Assembly (NCBI GenBank): GCA_041556555.1 | Contig: JBFFIE010000004.1 | Location: forward strand, 1 to 64,000 | Origin: SZUA-592 sp041556555 | GTDB taxonomy: Bacteria; Pseudomonadota; Gammaproteobacteria; Eutrophobiales; Eutrophobiaceae | Direction of reading: 5' to 3' | DNA length: 64,000 nucleotides | Part shown: one piece after another, positions 44,397 to 53,104 of the stretch | Numbering within the stretch: position 1 is the stretch's first letter | Layout of the letters: each line of letters opens with the position of its first letter | Translations under genes and position numbers: made by a program | Notes under the pieces: model-generated | The model's input: only the letters and a program-made list of their open reading frames with translations | What the model was told of the DNA's origin: nothing | Database searches by the model: none

Positions 44397-44568
44397 ATGT
44401 AATTCTCCAGTTTTCCGGAATGAATTTTGACCTGCTATTCAGATGATTATGTGATGTATATAAAGGACAGAATTGAATATGAACAGACAGTGTCAGTTTC
44501 AAGTGACTACTATGCGCTTGTCGGGATAATTATTCCACCCCTGCTGAATATCCGAAAATGTTATGGAA

Positions 44569-45123
44569 CTATTTTCTGTCTGTGCTCTTCTTGTAACTGC
44601 GTTTCTTTTGCGTTTTCTTGGTCGGAAGAGTAAACCAGTCATCTTTTGTAATTTCATGGAAATAATCGGCTTCCTCGATCAACAAATTGGAAGTGGTGCT
44701 TGGTACTGCAGCAATCTCGACACGAACTCCCATCGAATGCAACTGTCTTACCAATTCAATATAATCTGAATCACCTGACATGATGATGATGGTATCTACC
44801 TTGTCTGCAACCTGGATTGCATTTATTGATAATGGTATGTCAGCACTCTTGTGGCAGGGGCGCACAGAACCATGGTAATAGTTATGCAAGCGTTCCTGCA
44901 GTTTGGTGGAAATATATACACCCTCTCGAAAATAGACCAGTCGACTGAGGCCGCGGTTATCTAGCAATCGGGGTATCAGGATATCGAAATTCAACATTGC
45001 ATTTTTATTGCCTGCTTCGGAATGAATGCTGCGTTCAATGTTATTGCCGTCGATGAGAATTGCTACAGACTGCCAGATGCTGACACCTGAGTTATTCGCG
45101 TTAGTGGTAATGTTATCGTTCAT
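44569..45123 (-). CDS. NYN domain (LabA/DUF88-like) predicted ribonuclease
   Basis: A 184-residue protein with the NYN/PIN-like fold. The first acidic motif is SVAILIDGNNIERS (about 22-34) and the second SGDSDYIELVRQLHSMG (about 115-131), forming the metal-dependent RNase site. A third region EEADYFHEI follows. The C-terminal tail is very basic (KKTQKKRSYKKSTDRK), which suits nucleic acid binding. DUF88 proteins are thought to act on RNA; no target is known. It is 172 bp before slyD and diverges from the GNAT gene. Confidence 0.85.
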   Translation of the reverse strand: MNDNITTNANNSGVSIWQSVAILIDGNNIERSIHSEAGNKNAMLNFDILIPRLLDNRGLSRLVYFREGVYISTKLQERLHNYYHGSVRPCHKSADIPLSINAIQVADKVDTIIIMSGDSDYIELVRQLHSMGVRVEIAAVPSTTSNLLIEEADYFHEITKDDWFTLPTKKTQKKRSYKKSTDRK

Positions 45124-45172
45124 TGTTTTATGCTTCGTAATTTTTAGTTGCGTGATTTTATTAACAGTAAAT

Positions 45173-45202
45173 TTAACAGATTTATTGCATTATGCGTATA
45201 AA
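45173..45202 (+). promoter_or_regulatory. Candidate sigma-70 promoter for the GNAT gene
   Basis: TTAACA (45173-45178), an 18-bp spacer and TATAAA (45197-45202) lie about 64 bp before the ATG at 45266 in the divergent region. Each hexamer differs from consensus by one base. Assigned by pattern only. Confidence 0.4.
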
Positions 45203-45265
45203 GTCCTGTCAAACCCGAATCAATTAATTATATAGATAGTAGATTTCCGCTTCAGTTCAACATTT

Positions 45266-45733
45266 ATGAAAATTAGAGAATTCAAAGATAAAGACATTCC
45301 CCAGATATCAAAACTTTACTTTAACACCGTAAGAAAGATTAATAGTAAAGATTATTCTAGAGAGCATGTAGAAACCTGGGCGCCGGAAATCTACGATGAT
45401 TCATTCTGGTCGAGAAGATTTGATAATTATACTGTCCTGGTGGCTGAAGATGCTGACATAATTCTGGGATTTTGTGAACTGCAGTATCCTGGGCACATCG
45501 ATTGCTTTTATGTACATCATCAATGGCAACGCAAGGGTGTGGGAACACAGCTGCTCAAGTCGGTTGAATCAATAGCAGAAAAAAGCAGTTTCAAACGGTT
45601 GTTTGCTGATGTCAGCATCACAGCCCGGCCTTTCTTCAGCGAGATGGGATTCGAGACTGTCAGCGTAATCAATAAAAAATACCGCGAACTTAACTTCAAA
45701 CTGTATTTTATGGAAAAGTACCTGATTGCCTGA
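45266..45733 (+). CDS. GNAT family N-acetyltransferase
   Basis: A 155-residue acetyltransferase of the single-domain GNAT fold. It begins MKIREFKDKDIPQISKLYF and carries the acetyl-CoA loop QWQRKGVGTQLLKSVE (R/Q-x-x-G-x-G/A), with strand IDCFYVHHQ before it and EMGFETVS near the end. It resembles the PhnO/ElaA-like group, with the substrate unknown. Short 5' region with possible promoter. It converges with the SDR gene after 17 bp. DNA here is somewhat AT-richer than neighbours. Confidence 0.85.
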   Translation: MKIREFKDKDIPQISKLYFNTVRKINSKDYSREHVETWAPEIYDDSFWSRRFDNYTVLVAEDADIILGFCELQYPGHIDCFYVHHQWQRKGVGTQLLKSVESIAEKSSFKRLFADVSITARPFFSEMGFETVSVINKKYRELNFKLYFMEKYLIA

Positions 45734-45750
45734 GCTTCAACTGGTAATTA

Positions 45751-46569
45751 CTAGGCAGGGGAAGGATGCCAACCGGCATCCGCCCAAAGTTCCCCGCTAA
45801 CCGCAGAGTTTGCAATCATGAAACAAATTGCATCTGCGATTTCGGTTGGACGAATCAGGCGGCCCAACTGGGTATCTTTAAGTATGTTTTTCTCGATATA
45901 TTCCTCGCCTAAAGCGCGGACCATAGGGGTATCAGTGAATCCGGGATGAATCACACCACAGCGTACACCATGAAAAATTGCTTCTTTCGTCAGGGTGGCG
46001 GCGGCACCTTCCAGCCCGGCCTTGGTACTGGCATAGGATACCTGGCCCTTGTTACCCTGTGATGAAATAGAACCGATGAAAATGGCAGTGCCCTGCAGCC
46101 GTTCATCGGGGTGCCATTTTTTCATGCCTTTCTGGGCGCGTTCTTCAGCTATCCGGGCAATCATTTCCATCACCCAGTAAACCGGTGCAATCAGGTTAAC
46201 CTCTATAACCTGACGAAATTTATCGACCGAATAGATTTCGGCCTTGCCAGTCTCCTTGTTTATCTTTACAGCCAGTGCATCCCGGGTAATACCGGCACAG
46301 GGTACGCAGATTCTGGCGGTGCCGTTATCTTTTGAAATCGAATCGAAGACGTTGGCCCGGAATTTTTCATTGGTTGTATCACCGATATAGGGCACAGCAA
46401 CCTCACGGCCGGCTTCCCGGTTGATCTGATCGGCCGCGACCTTGACCTCATCATTCATATCGACCATAGCTATGGCCTTGACGCCTTTCCCCGCAAGCTC
46501 CAGGCATACTGCATGCCCGATTCCGCTGGCTGCGCCAGTGATGACTGCAACTCTGTCTTCGATTTCCAT
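45751..46569 (-). CDS. Short-chain dehydrogenase/reductase
   Basis: A 272-residue NAD(P)-dependent oxidoreductase. It has the cofactor motif TGAASGIGHAV (TGxxxGxG), the catalytic Ser in IFIGSISSQGNKGQ and YASTKAG (Tyr-x3-Lys), and the substrate-side GVIHPGFTDTPM. An insertion around 150-160 with KGMKKWHPDERLQG is longer than usual. It could be a 3-oxoacyl or acetoacetyl-CoA type reductase, but the substrate is not settled. Single gene diverging from tag across about 130 bp. Confidence 0.9.
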   Translation of the reverse strand: MEIEDRVAVITGAASGIGHAVCLELAGKGVKAIAMVDMNDEVKVAADQINREAGREVAVPYIGDTTNEKFRANVFDSISKDNGTARICVPCAGITRDALAVKINKETGKAEIYSVDKFRQVIEVNLIAPVYWVMEMIARIAEERAQKGMKKWHPDERLQGTAIFIGSISSQGNKGQVSYASTKAGLEGAAATLTKEAIFHGVRCGVIHPGFTDTPMVRALGEEYIEKNILKDTQLGRLIRPTEIADAICFMIANSAVSGELWADAGWHPSPA

Positions 46570-46700
46570 AATCCGAGTACCTCACGTCAGGAAAATTCAA
46601 TTACACTAATTCTAGCGCAAAATATTGTGCACCGCATCATCATTTTGCATTGCAAGAATCTTTATATCTACTTGATTTTTTAAGATTATTATCATAGTTA

Positions 46701-47276
46701 ATGAAAACCCGCTGTAACTGGTGTGCCGGTGACCCCCTGTATACCCGCTACCATGACCTCGAGTGGGGGGTTCCCGTACACAATGACAGAAAATTATTTG
46801 AGTTCCTGGTGCTTGAAGGCGCCCAGGCCGGCCTCAGCTGGATTACCATTCTCAGAAAGCGGCCGGCCTACCGCCAGGCCTTTGACAAGTTTGATTTCAA
46901 CCGGATAGCCAGATACAGGCAAAGGGACTTCAAGTGCTTGCTGGTAAACGAGGGTATTGTCAGGAACCGGCTCAAGATTCAAAGCGTCATTAACAACGCC
47001 CGGGCTTTCCTGGAGATACGCGCCGAGTTCGGCAGCTTTAACCGCTACTTCTGGCAATTCACCAATGGGGAGCCGGTGATAAACCGCTGGCAAACCCTGA
47101 ATCAGGTGCCGGTCTCTACACGGCTCTCGGAATCAATATCGAAGGACCTGAAATCCCGTGGATTCACCTTTGTCGGTCCAACGATTTGTTATGCTTTTAT
47201 GCAGGCTGTTGGTATGGTGAATGATCATATAACATCGTGCTTTCGTTACGGGGAATTGGCGAGGGGAAGCGAATAA
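46701..47276 (+). CDS. tag: DNA-3-methyladenine glycosylase I
   Basis: A 191-residue base-excision repair enzyme removing 3-methyladenine. Landmarks are CNWCAGDPLYTRYHDLEWGVP, FEFLVLEGAQAGLSWITIL, and FVGPTICYAFMQAVGMVNDH with a C-terminal Cys (SCFRY) for zinc. The stop overlaps the next start by one base (TAATG). It starts a tightly packed run of six genes. Confidence 0.97.
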   Translation: MKTRCNWCAGDPLYTRYHDLEWGVPVHNDRKLFEFLVLEGAQAGLSWITILRKRPAYRQAFDKFDFNRIARYRQRDFKCLLVNEGIVRNRLKIQSVINNARAFLEIRAEFGSFNRYFWQFTNGEPVINRWQTLNQVPVSTRLSESISKDLKSRGFTFVGPTICYAFMQAVGMVNDHITSCFRYGELARGSE

Positions 47277-47443
47277 TGAAAATCATAATTTTGTCTATTT
47301 ATACTGTCATTATGCTTCTGTTGACTGGCTGTTCACCGGAAGTCGGCACGGAGGCCTGGTGTAATGGCCTTTCAGAGAAACCCAAGGGCGAATGGACAGC
47401 CAACGAAGCCGGCAACTATACCAGGCACTGCCTTTACAGGTAA
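47276..47443 (+). CDS. DUF3012 small lipoprotein
   Basis: A 55-residue lipoprotein. The start at 47276 overlaps the tag stop by one base. Signal MKIIILSIYTVIMLLLTGC with lipobox LTGC, followed by SPEVGTEAWCNGLSEKPKG and NEAGNYTRHC, the hallmark of DUF3012 with two conserved cysteines (likely disulfide). Function is unknown. Typically found in marine Gammaproteobacteria. Confidence 0.85.
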   Translation: MKIIILSIYTVIMLLLTGCSPEVGTEAWCNGLSEKPKGEWTANEAGNYTRHCLYR

Positions 47444-47464
47444 TGGTGCTGATTCACTCGGGGC

Positions 47465-47884
47465 ATGCTCAAGATATCAGGAAAAGTCAGTATTCCTGAG
47501 AATGAAATCGAGATTCAGGCCATCCGGGCACAGGGCGCCGGTGGTCAAAACGTTAACAAGCTTGCCACGGCTGTTCATCTGCGCTTTGATTCCCAGGCTT
47601 CATCCCTACCGCGTTACTACAAGCAGCGTTTGCTTAAACTGAATGACCGCCGTATCAATCGTGATGGTGTGGTTGTCATCAAGGCTCAGCAGTATCGGAG
47701 CCAGGAGAAAAACCGACAAGCGGCCCTGTCGCGTTTGCAGAACCTGATTAAAAAGGCCGGGTACATGGCCCGGGCAAGAAAGAAGACCGGGCCGCCGATC
47801 GCATCGAAGGTCAGGCGCCTTGATGATAAAAAGCAACGGAGTCGCCTGAAGCAACTGCGCAATAAACCCTCGCATGACGATTAA
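47465..47884 (+). CDS. arfB: Alternative ribosome-rescue factor ArfB
   Basis: A 139-residue release-factor-like peptidyl-tRNA hydrolase that frees ribosomes stalled at the end of truncated mRNA. The catalytic GGQ is in AQGAGGQNVNKLATAVHL near residue 28. The basic C-terminal tail (ARKKTGPPIASKVRRLDDKK and onward) enters the empty mRNA channel. It overlaps the downstream DUF938 gene by 11 bp. Confidence 0.96.
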   Translation: MLKISGKVSIPENEIEIQAIRAQGAGGQNVNKLATAVHLRFDSQASSLPRYYKQRLLKLNDRRINRDGVVVIKAQQYRSQEKNRQAALSRLQNLIKKAGYMARARKKTGPPIASKVRRLDDKKQRSRLKQLRNKPSHDD

Positions 47885-48473
47885 AACCTATTCGGAAGCC
47901 TGTGAGAGGAATCGTGGTCCGATTCTCTCAGTCATATCGCCTTTACTGTTGGATTGTCATACGTTGCTTGAGATTGGCAGCGGTAATGGTCAGCATGCTG
48001 TATATTTTGCCGGGAAACTGCCACATCTTATCTGGTATACCAGCGATGTCAGGGAAAACCATCCGGATATCAGGGCCTGGCTTGGTGATGCTGGTCTGTC
48101 CAATACCCGCGATCCGTTGCCGCTGGATGTAAAACGGGATGCCTGGCCGGAACTTGAGATCGATGCCGTGTTCTCTGCAAACACGGCGCATATCATGCAT
48201 TGGGATGAAGTGAAGCTGTTCTTTGCCGGAGTAGGGCGTTCGCTACCTGAAAATGGCAAGTTCCTGCTCTATGGTCCTTTCAATTACAACCAGGCATATA
48301 CCAGTGAAAGTAATGCCCGTTTTGATGTCTGGCTGAAGGCCCGTGATCCTGAAAGTGGTATCCGTGATTTTGAATCATTGAATGAGGTTGCTGGAAACGC
48401 AGGTATGGAGTTGATTGATGATTACGAGATGCCCGCCAATAACCGGGTTCTGTATTGGCGAAAAACCAGATGA
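47874..48473 (+). CDS. DUF938 family SAM-dependent methyltransferase-like protein
   Basis: A 199-residue protein with TYSEACERNRGPILSVI at the start and the SAM-binding LLEIGSGNGQHAVYFAGKLP. FSANTAHIMHWDEVKLFFAG and LYGPFNYN are DUF938 hallmarks. The methyl acceptor is unknown. It overlaps arfB at its 5' end and the GNAT gene at its 3' end (ATGA), so translation is coupled along the run. Confidence 0.88.
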   Translation: MTIKTYSEACERNRGPILSVISPLLLDCHTLLEIGSGNGQHAVYFAGKLPHLIWYTSDVRENHPDIRAWLGDAGLSNTRDPLPLDVKRDAWPELEIDAVFSANTAHIMHWDEVKLFFAGVGRSLPENGKFLLYGPFNYNQAYTSESNARFDVWLKARDPESGIRDFESLNEVAGNAGMELIDDYEMPANNRVLYWRKTR

Positions 48474-49057
48474 TTCAATCTGTTGAAATATTATTCAGGC
48501 CGGCGATGAAATCAGATTGCCGGACGATAGCCCGTTTATACACGATTTCATCGGAAGGGGTTTCTGATTATATCTGGTCACAGGTGGCTGAGCCTGGCGA
48601 GGATATTCTGGATGTTGGCCAGCGGCGTTATGAACAGGAGGATTCGGCATTCAGTTACAAGAACTGTACTGTGGCTGTTGCCGGTGACCGGGTCATCGGG
48701 ATGCTGGTGGCTTTCCCTATGTATACTGATAATGAAGAGACTGAAGAGGCGGTCGATCCGGTGCTGGCGCCTTACAGCAGGTTGGAAGAAAACGACAGTT
48801 TTTATATCTGCAGCATGTCTGTGTTTCCGGAATACCGGGGACGGGGCAGTGGTCACCGCTTCCTCAAAATAGCAGAACAGCAGGCCGGAGAGCAGGGCTT
48901 CAAAAAACTCAGTTTAATCGTGGTGGAGGAAAACACGGGCGCCTTGAAATTATACAAGTCACATGGTTATCAGGAAGTAGCACGTGAAGCAATCGTCCCG
49001 CACCCGCTGATTCACTGTTCCGGTGATGCCTTGTTAATGGTAAAGCAGATTTCATGA
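48470..49057 (+). CDS. GNAT family N-acetyltransferase
   Basis: A 195-residue acetyltransferase. ATG at 48470 overlaps the DUF938 stop (ATGA); a TTG 15 bp upstream is less likely. FRPAMKSDCRTIARLY begins the fold, and FYICSMSVFPEYRGRGSGHR gives the acetyl-CoA loop (RGRGSG). LKLYKSHGYQEVAREA is the typical end of a GNAT domain. Substrate unknown; no relation to the other GNAT protein beyond the fold. Confidence 0.88.
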   Translation: MIQSVEILFRPAMKSDCRTIARLYTISSEGVSDYIWSQVAEPGEDILDVGQRRYEQEDSAFSYKNCTVAVAGDRVIGMLVAFPMYTDNEETEEAVDPVLAPYSRLEENDSFYICSMSVFPEYRGRGSGHRFLKIAEQQAGEQGFKKLSLIVVEENTGALKLYKSHGYQEVAREAIVPHPLIHCSGDALLMVKQIS

Positions 49058-49437
49058 AATCAACGATACGGTTCTGTGTGTATTTCCTTGTAGTATTCCC
49101 GGAAGTTTTGCTGGCGGGAAACTGTCCTGACCCGGAGACAATCCGGCTCAGGGAACTTTCCCGGGAGCTCGAATGGACAGTAGATGGGCAAACGACACTG
49201 GATGAACTGTTAGCTGTAAAATCACTCTACGCGGTGCGCATCAGCAATTATGGTGAATACGTCTCGTGTTATTACACAACGGATGAATGGACAGTCAAAC
49301 TGGATGCCAAGCCGGTTACGATCGGTTGTTTAATCATGCCTGATGCCGGTCGTTGGACCAGTACCGATTCAGGCCAACTGGTTTGCCAGGAAGAGGATGT
49401 CAACCGTTGTGGTTTCCGGATTGAGTGTAATAATTAA
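49054..49437 (+). CDS. Small secreted cysteine-containing protein
   Basis: A 127-residue exported protein. Signal peptide MKSTIRFCVYFLVVFPEVLLAG, then a mature part starting NCPDPETIRL. It has about six mature cysteines (for example in YVSCYYTT, TIGCLIMP, LVCQEED, NRCGFRIECNN), so disulfides in the periplasm are likely. It recalls DUF3757/EirA-like short exported proteins, but I am not sure. It overlaps the GNAT gene by 4 bp. Its stop abuts the stop of typA on the other strand with no base between. Confidence 0.65.
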   Translation: MKSTIRFCVYFLVVFPEVLLAGNCPDPETIRLRELSRELEWTVDGQTTLDELLAVKSLYAVRISNYGEYVSCYYTTDEWTVKLDAKPVTIGCLIMPDAGRWTSTDSGQLVCQEEDVNRCGFRIECNN

Positions 49438-51291
49438 CTAGCCTGCCTTTACCCGGGATGCACTCTTGCGCTCATGTTCTTTCAGTAGTTTCTTTCGCAG
49501 GCGAATGTTCTTCGGTGTAATCTCGACCAGTTCATCATCTTCTATAAATTCCAGTGCCTGTTCCAGGCTGAATTTTAGCGGGGGAGTCAGCAGGATATTA
49601 TCGTCCTTACCGGCGGCGCGGATATTGGTCAGTTGTTTTGCCTTCAGCACATTCACTACCAGATCGTTGTCCCGTGAATGGATACCGACAATCATGCCTT
49701 CATAGACCTCGACCCCGGGCTCAATCAACATTTGTCCACGATCCTGCAGGTTAAACAGGGCATAACCGAGAGCCTTGCCTGAGCCATTGGCGATCAGCAC
49801 ACCGTTCACGCGACCATCAGCATCGGTTCTCTTGACCGGTCCGTAATGATCAAAGACGTGGTAAAGCAGACCGGTCCCGGAGGTCGTCGTGAGGTACAGT
49901 GTGCGGAAACCGATCAGACCCCGGGCCGGGATGATGTAATCCAGCCTGACGCGCCCTTTTCCATCGGGCAGCATTTCTTTCAGTTCACCACCGCGTTGTC
50001 CCAGTAATTCCATGACAGCGCCCTGATAATTGCTGTCCATGTCCACTGTCAGTTGCTCATAGGGCTCCTGAATTTCACCATTGACCTTCTTCATAATCAC
50101 CTCGGGTCTGGAGACACCGAGTTCATAACCTTCCCGCCGCATGGTTTCGATCAGTATGGATAAATGCAATTCACCTCGACCGGACACCTTGAACCGATCG
50201 GGATCGTCGGTTTCCTCTACCCGCAAAGCCACATTGTGTTTTAATTCCTGCAACAACCGTTCCTTGATCTGACGCGAGGTCACGTATTTACCTTCCTTGC
50301 CGGAAAACGGTGAATCATTGACCTGAAAGGTCATACTAACGGTCGGTTCATCAATAGATAACGGCGGCAGGGGCTCGATGTGCCTGGGCGAACACAGGGT
50401 TTCAGAAATACCCAGATCCTCGATACCACACATGGCAATGATGTCGCCGGCTGACGCTTCTGGAATTTCCATGCGCTCAAGGCCGAGCAGTTTATAGATT
50501 TGCAAGACCCGCCCCGGGCGCTGTTCGCCCTTTACATTGACCACTGTCACCGGGGTGTTGGTCTTGATTGAACCACGGGTCACCCTGCCGATGCCGATCA
50601 CACCGACATAACTGTTGTAGGCGAGGGAACTGATCTGCATCTGGAACGGAGCACCCGGGTCAACATCCGGTGGCGGTACCTGATCAATGATGATCTGGAA
50701 GAGCACCTGCATATCGCCTTCCCGGGCGGCGGAATCCAAAGAGCTGTAACCGTTGATTGCCGACGTATAGACCACTGGAAAATCAAGTTGTCCATCATTG
50801 GCGCCCAGCCGATCAAACAAATCAAAGGTCCGATCCAGTACCCAGTGCGGCCTGGCCCCCGGCCGATCGACCTTGTTAATGACAACGATCGGGCGGAATC
50901 CTCTCGCCAGCGCCTTTTCAGTGACAAAGCGGGTTTGCGGCATCGGACCATCCACAGCATCTACCAGTAACAGCACTGAATCCGCCATTGACAGCACGCG
51001 CTCCACTTCGCCGCCGAAATCGGCATGTCCCGGCGTGTCAATGATATTGATACGATAGTTATTCCATTGCAGCGCCGTGTTTTTCGCAAGGATGGTAATG
51101 CCACGCTCGCGCTCCAGCTCGTTATTGTCCATGACCCGCTCCTGTTCCAGGTTGCGGCTTTTGAGAGTGCCGGATTGCTTCAGCAGCTCATCAACCAGGG
51201 TGGTTTTGCCGTGGTCTACGTGGGCAATGATGGCGATGTTGCGGATATTCTTGATCACGTTGGTGGTGTCAGTCTGGGCAAAGGCGGGCAT
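49438..51291 (-). CDS. typA: Translational GTPase TypA/BipA
   Basis: A 617-residue ribosome-associated GTPase needed for 50S assembly at low temperature and under stress. The G domain has AHVDHGKTTL (G1), RGITILAKN (G2), DTPGHADFGGE (G3) and NKVDRPGARP (G4). Domains II-V follow, with RGLIGFRTLYLTTTSG and the C-terminal TPKNIRLRKKLLKEHERK tail specific to TypA. ATG 51291 start; the leading MPAFAQTDTTNVIKN may be partly spurious, and the conserved start is about NIRNIAIIAHVDHG. Confidence 0.97.
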   Translation of the reverse strand: MPAFAQTDTTNVIKNIRNIAIIAHVDHGKTTLVDELLKQSGTLKSRNLEQERVMDNNELERERGITILAKNTALQWNNYRINIIDTPGHADFGGEVERVLSMADSVLLLVDAVDGPMPQTRFVTEKALARGFRPIVVINKVDRPGARPHWVLDRTFDLFDRLGANDGQLDFPVVYTSAINGYSSLDSAAREGDMQVLFQIIIDQVPPPDVDPGAPFQMQISSLAYNSYVGVIGIGRVTRGSIKTNTPVTVVNVKGEQRPGRVLQIYKLLGLERMEIPEASAGDIIAMCGIEDLGISETLCSPRHIEPLPPLSIDEPTVSMTFQVNDSPFSGKEGKYVTSRQIKERLLQELKHNVALRVEETDDPDRFKVSGRGELHLSILIETMRREGYELGVSRPEVIMKKVNGEIQEPYEQLTVDMDSNYQGAVMELLGQRGGELKEMLPDGKGRVRLDYIIPARGLIGFRTLYLTTTSGTGLLYHVFDHYGPVKRTDADGRVNGVLIANGSGKALGYALFNLQDRGQMLIEPGVEVYEGMIVGIHSRDNDLVVNVLKAKQLTNIRAAGKDDNILLTPPLKFSLEQALEFIEDDELVEITPKNIRLRKKLLKEHERKSASRVKAG

Positions 51292-51444
51292 TATAACGAA
51301 AACCCGTTGTCGGGCACGGAAAATTTACAACTGTTTTATCAAGTCGATCCCGGTATTTTTGTTAAGATGCCCTGGAAGCTCTGTTTGCCAGGGATCAGCC
51401 GGGATTGAAACAATAAAAAAATGAATATCGAAACCCGTTAAATC

Positions 51445-52944
51445 ATGTTGTCACGATCAGTCATTGGCCTGCTTCTGGGTCCTTTTCTGTTTTTCCTGGT
51501 ACTGCTGCTTCCCGTACCGGAAGGGTTTAACGAGATATCCATGCGGGTAGTTGCAATAGCGTTGCTCATGGCGACGTTCTGGATCACGGAAGCCATCCCG
51601 ATAGCCGCCACGTCCTTGTTACCAATTTTCCTTTACCCGGTGATGGGTGTCATGAGTGGTAGCGATACCACACTGGCCTATGGCAATCATCTAGTGTTTC
51701 TCCTAATGGGTGGTTTCTTTATCGCCGTGACCGTGGAGAAATGGCAACTGCATCGGCGCATTGCCCTGGTTACCATCCGTCTCGTGGGTGATACAGCTAA
51801 CCGGATAATACTCGGATTCATGCTGGCAACGGCCTTTCTTTCCATGTGGATCAGTAATACGGCGTCCACCTTGATGATGATGACGATCGGATTGGCGGTG
51901 ATTTCCCGTACCAGTCAGCAGGTGGAAAATCTGAACGGAGGAATTGATACAGAAAAAGGGCATTTCCGCTTCGGAATTGCCTTGATGCTGGGAATTGCCT
52001 ACGCATCGTCAATTGGAGGTATTTCAACCCTGATCGGCACAGCGCCTAATGCCATTTTTGCCGGGGTTGTGGAACGGCAATTCGGGCAAACCATCCTTCT
52101 TTTGGACTGGATGAAGTTTGCGTTCCCGCTTTCCATGCTTATGTTGATTATTACCTGGTTTTACCTGACGCGGGTTATTTACCCGCCAGAAATCGATCGC
52201 ATTCCAGGTATTCAGGAGACGCTGGACCAGGAAGCAAAGGATCTTGGTCCGGTTACCCGCGAAGAAAAGCTGATTATGGCGGTTTTCGTCCTCGTTGCCC
52301 TGGGCTGGTTACTGAATGGCCTGCTGGGAGGCAGGGGTCCGGACTTGATTAAAGATTCCACCATTGCCATTGGCGGGGCCTTGATGCTGTTCATCATTCC
52401 ATCCAATTTGAACACGCGTGAGTTTTTACTGGATTGGAAAACAGCCGTCACTATACCCTGGGATGTATTAATCCTGTTTGGTGGCGGATTTGCCCTGGCA
52501 GCAGGTTTCAGTGACAGTGGTCTGACACATTCTGTGGCCAGCCTGCTCATAGGTCTCAAGGGAACCAGCATCGTGCTGATCCTTGTCGCTATCATCGGTT
52601 TGATTATCCTGTTAACGGAGCTGACATCGAATACAGCCACAGCTTCAATTTCATTGCCGATCATGATCGCGCTTGCAGAGGCACTGCAGATTCATCCCTA
52701 CAGTGTCATGATCGGGGCTGTTATCGCCGCATCGTTCGCCTTCATGCTGCCGGTGGCAACGCCACCTAATGCTATCGTATTCGGGAGCCGTTATGTCACC
52801 ATTCCGCAGATGGCAAGGGCAGGAGCAGGGCTGAATATTATTGGAATTATCCTGATAACCCTGTTTGTGCTGCTTTTCCTGCCGTTCGTCTGGGACCTTG
52901 AAATTTCCGGGCATGTGTTATCAACATCTCTGGATGGCCAGTAG
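51445..52944 (+). CDS. SLC13/DASS family anion:sodium symporter
   Basis: A 499-residue polytopic transporter of the divalent anion/Na+ symporter family. Both hairpin SNT motifs are visible: ISNTASTLMMMTIGLAV (about 134-150) and TSNTATASISLPIMIALAE (about 395). FVIPSNLNTREFLLDWKT stands in the cytoplasmic part. Substrates in the family include dicarboxylates, citrate and sulfate; this sequence does not decide. It diverges from typA across 153 bp; a second anion-binding protein (TupA-like) follows 160 bp later. Confidence 0.92.
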   Translation: MLSRSVIGLLLGPFLFFLVLLLPVPEGFNEISMRVVAIALLMATFWITEAIPIAATSLLPIFLYPVMGVMSGSDTTLAYGNHLVFLLMGGFFIAVTVEKWQLHRRIALVTIRLVGDTANRIILGFMLATAFLSMWISNTASTLMMMTIGLAVISRTSQQVENLNGGIDTEKGHFRFGIALMLGIAYASSIGGISTLIGTAPNAIFAGVVERQFGQTILLLDWMKFAFPLSMLMLIITWFYLTRVIYPPEIDRIPGIQETLDQEAKDLGPVTREEKLIMAVFVLVALGWLLNGLLGGRGPDLIKDSTIAIGGALMLFIIPSNLNTREFLLDWKTAVTIPWDVLILFGGGFALAAGFSDSGLTHSVASLLIGLKGTSIVLILVAIIGLIILLTELTSNTATASISLPIMIALAEALQIHPYSVMIGAVIAASFAFMLPVATPPNAIVFGSRYVTIPQMARAGAGLNIIGIILITLFVLLFLPFVWDLEISGHVLSTSLDGQ

Positions 52945-53104
52945 CCAAATGCTTACCCGGGGAACAACTCCTCGTATGTCAATGTTCTGAAGGTGGATGG
53001 CGGACCAGCGAGCGGTGATGAACCCGACATCTTCCAGTTAAGAAGCCAGGTCGAGTTTTAATTGAGATTTACGACATATATAAATCAAATACGAGCAAGG
53101 AATC

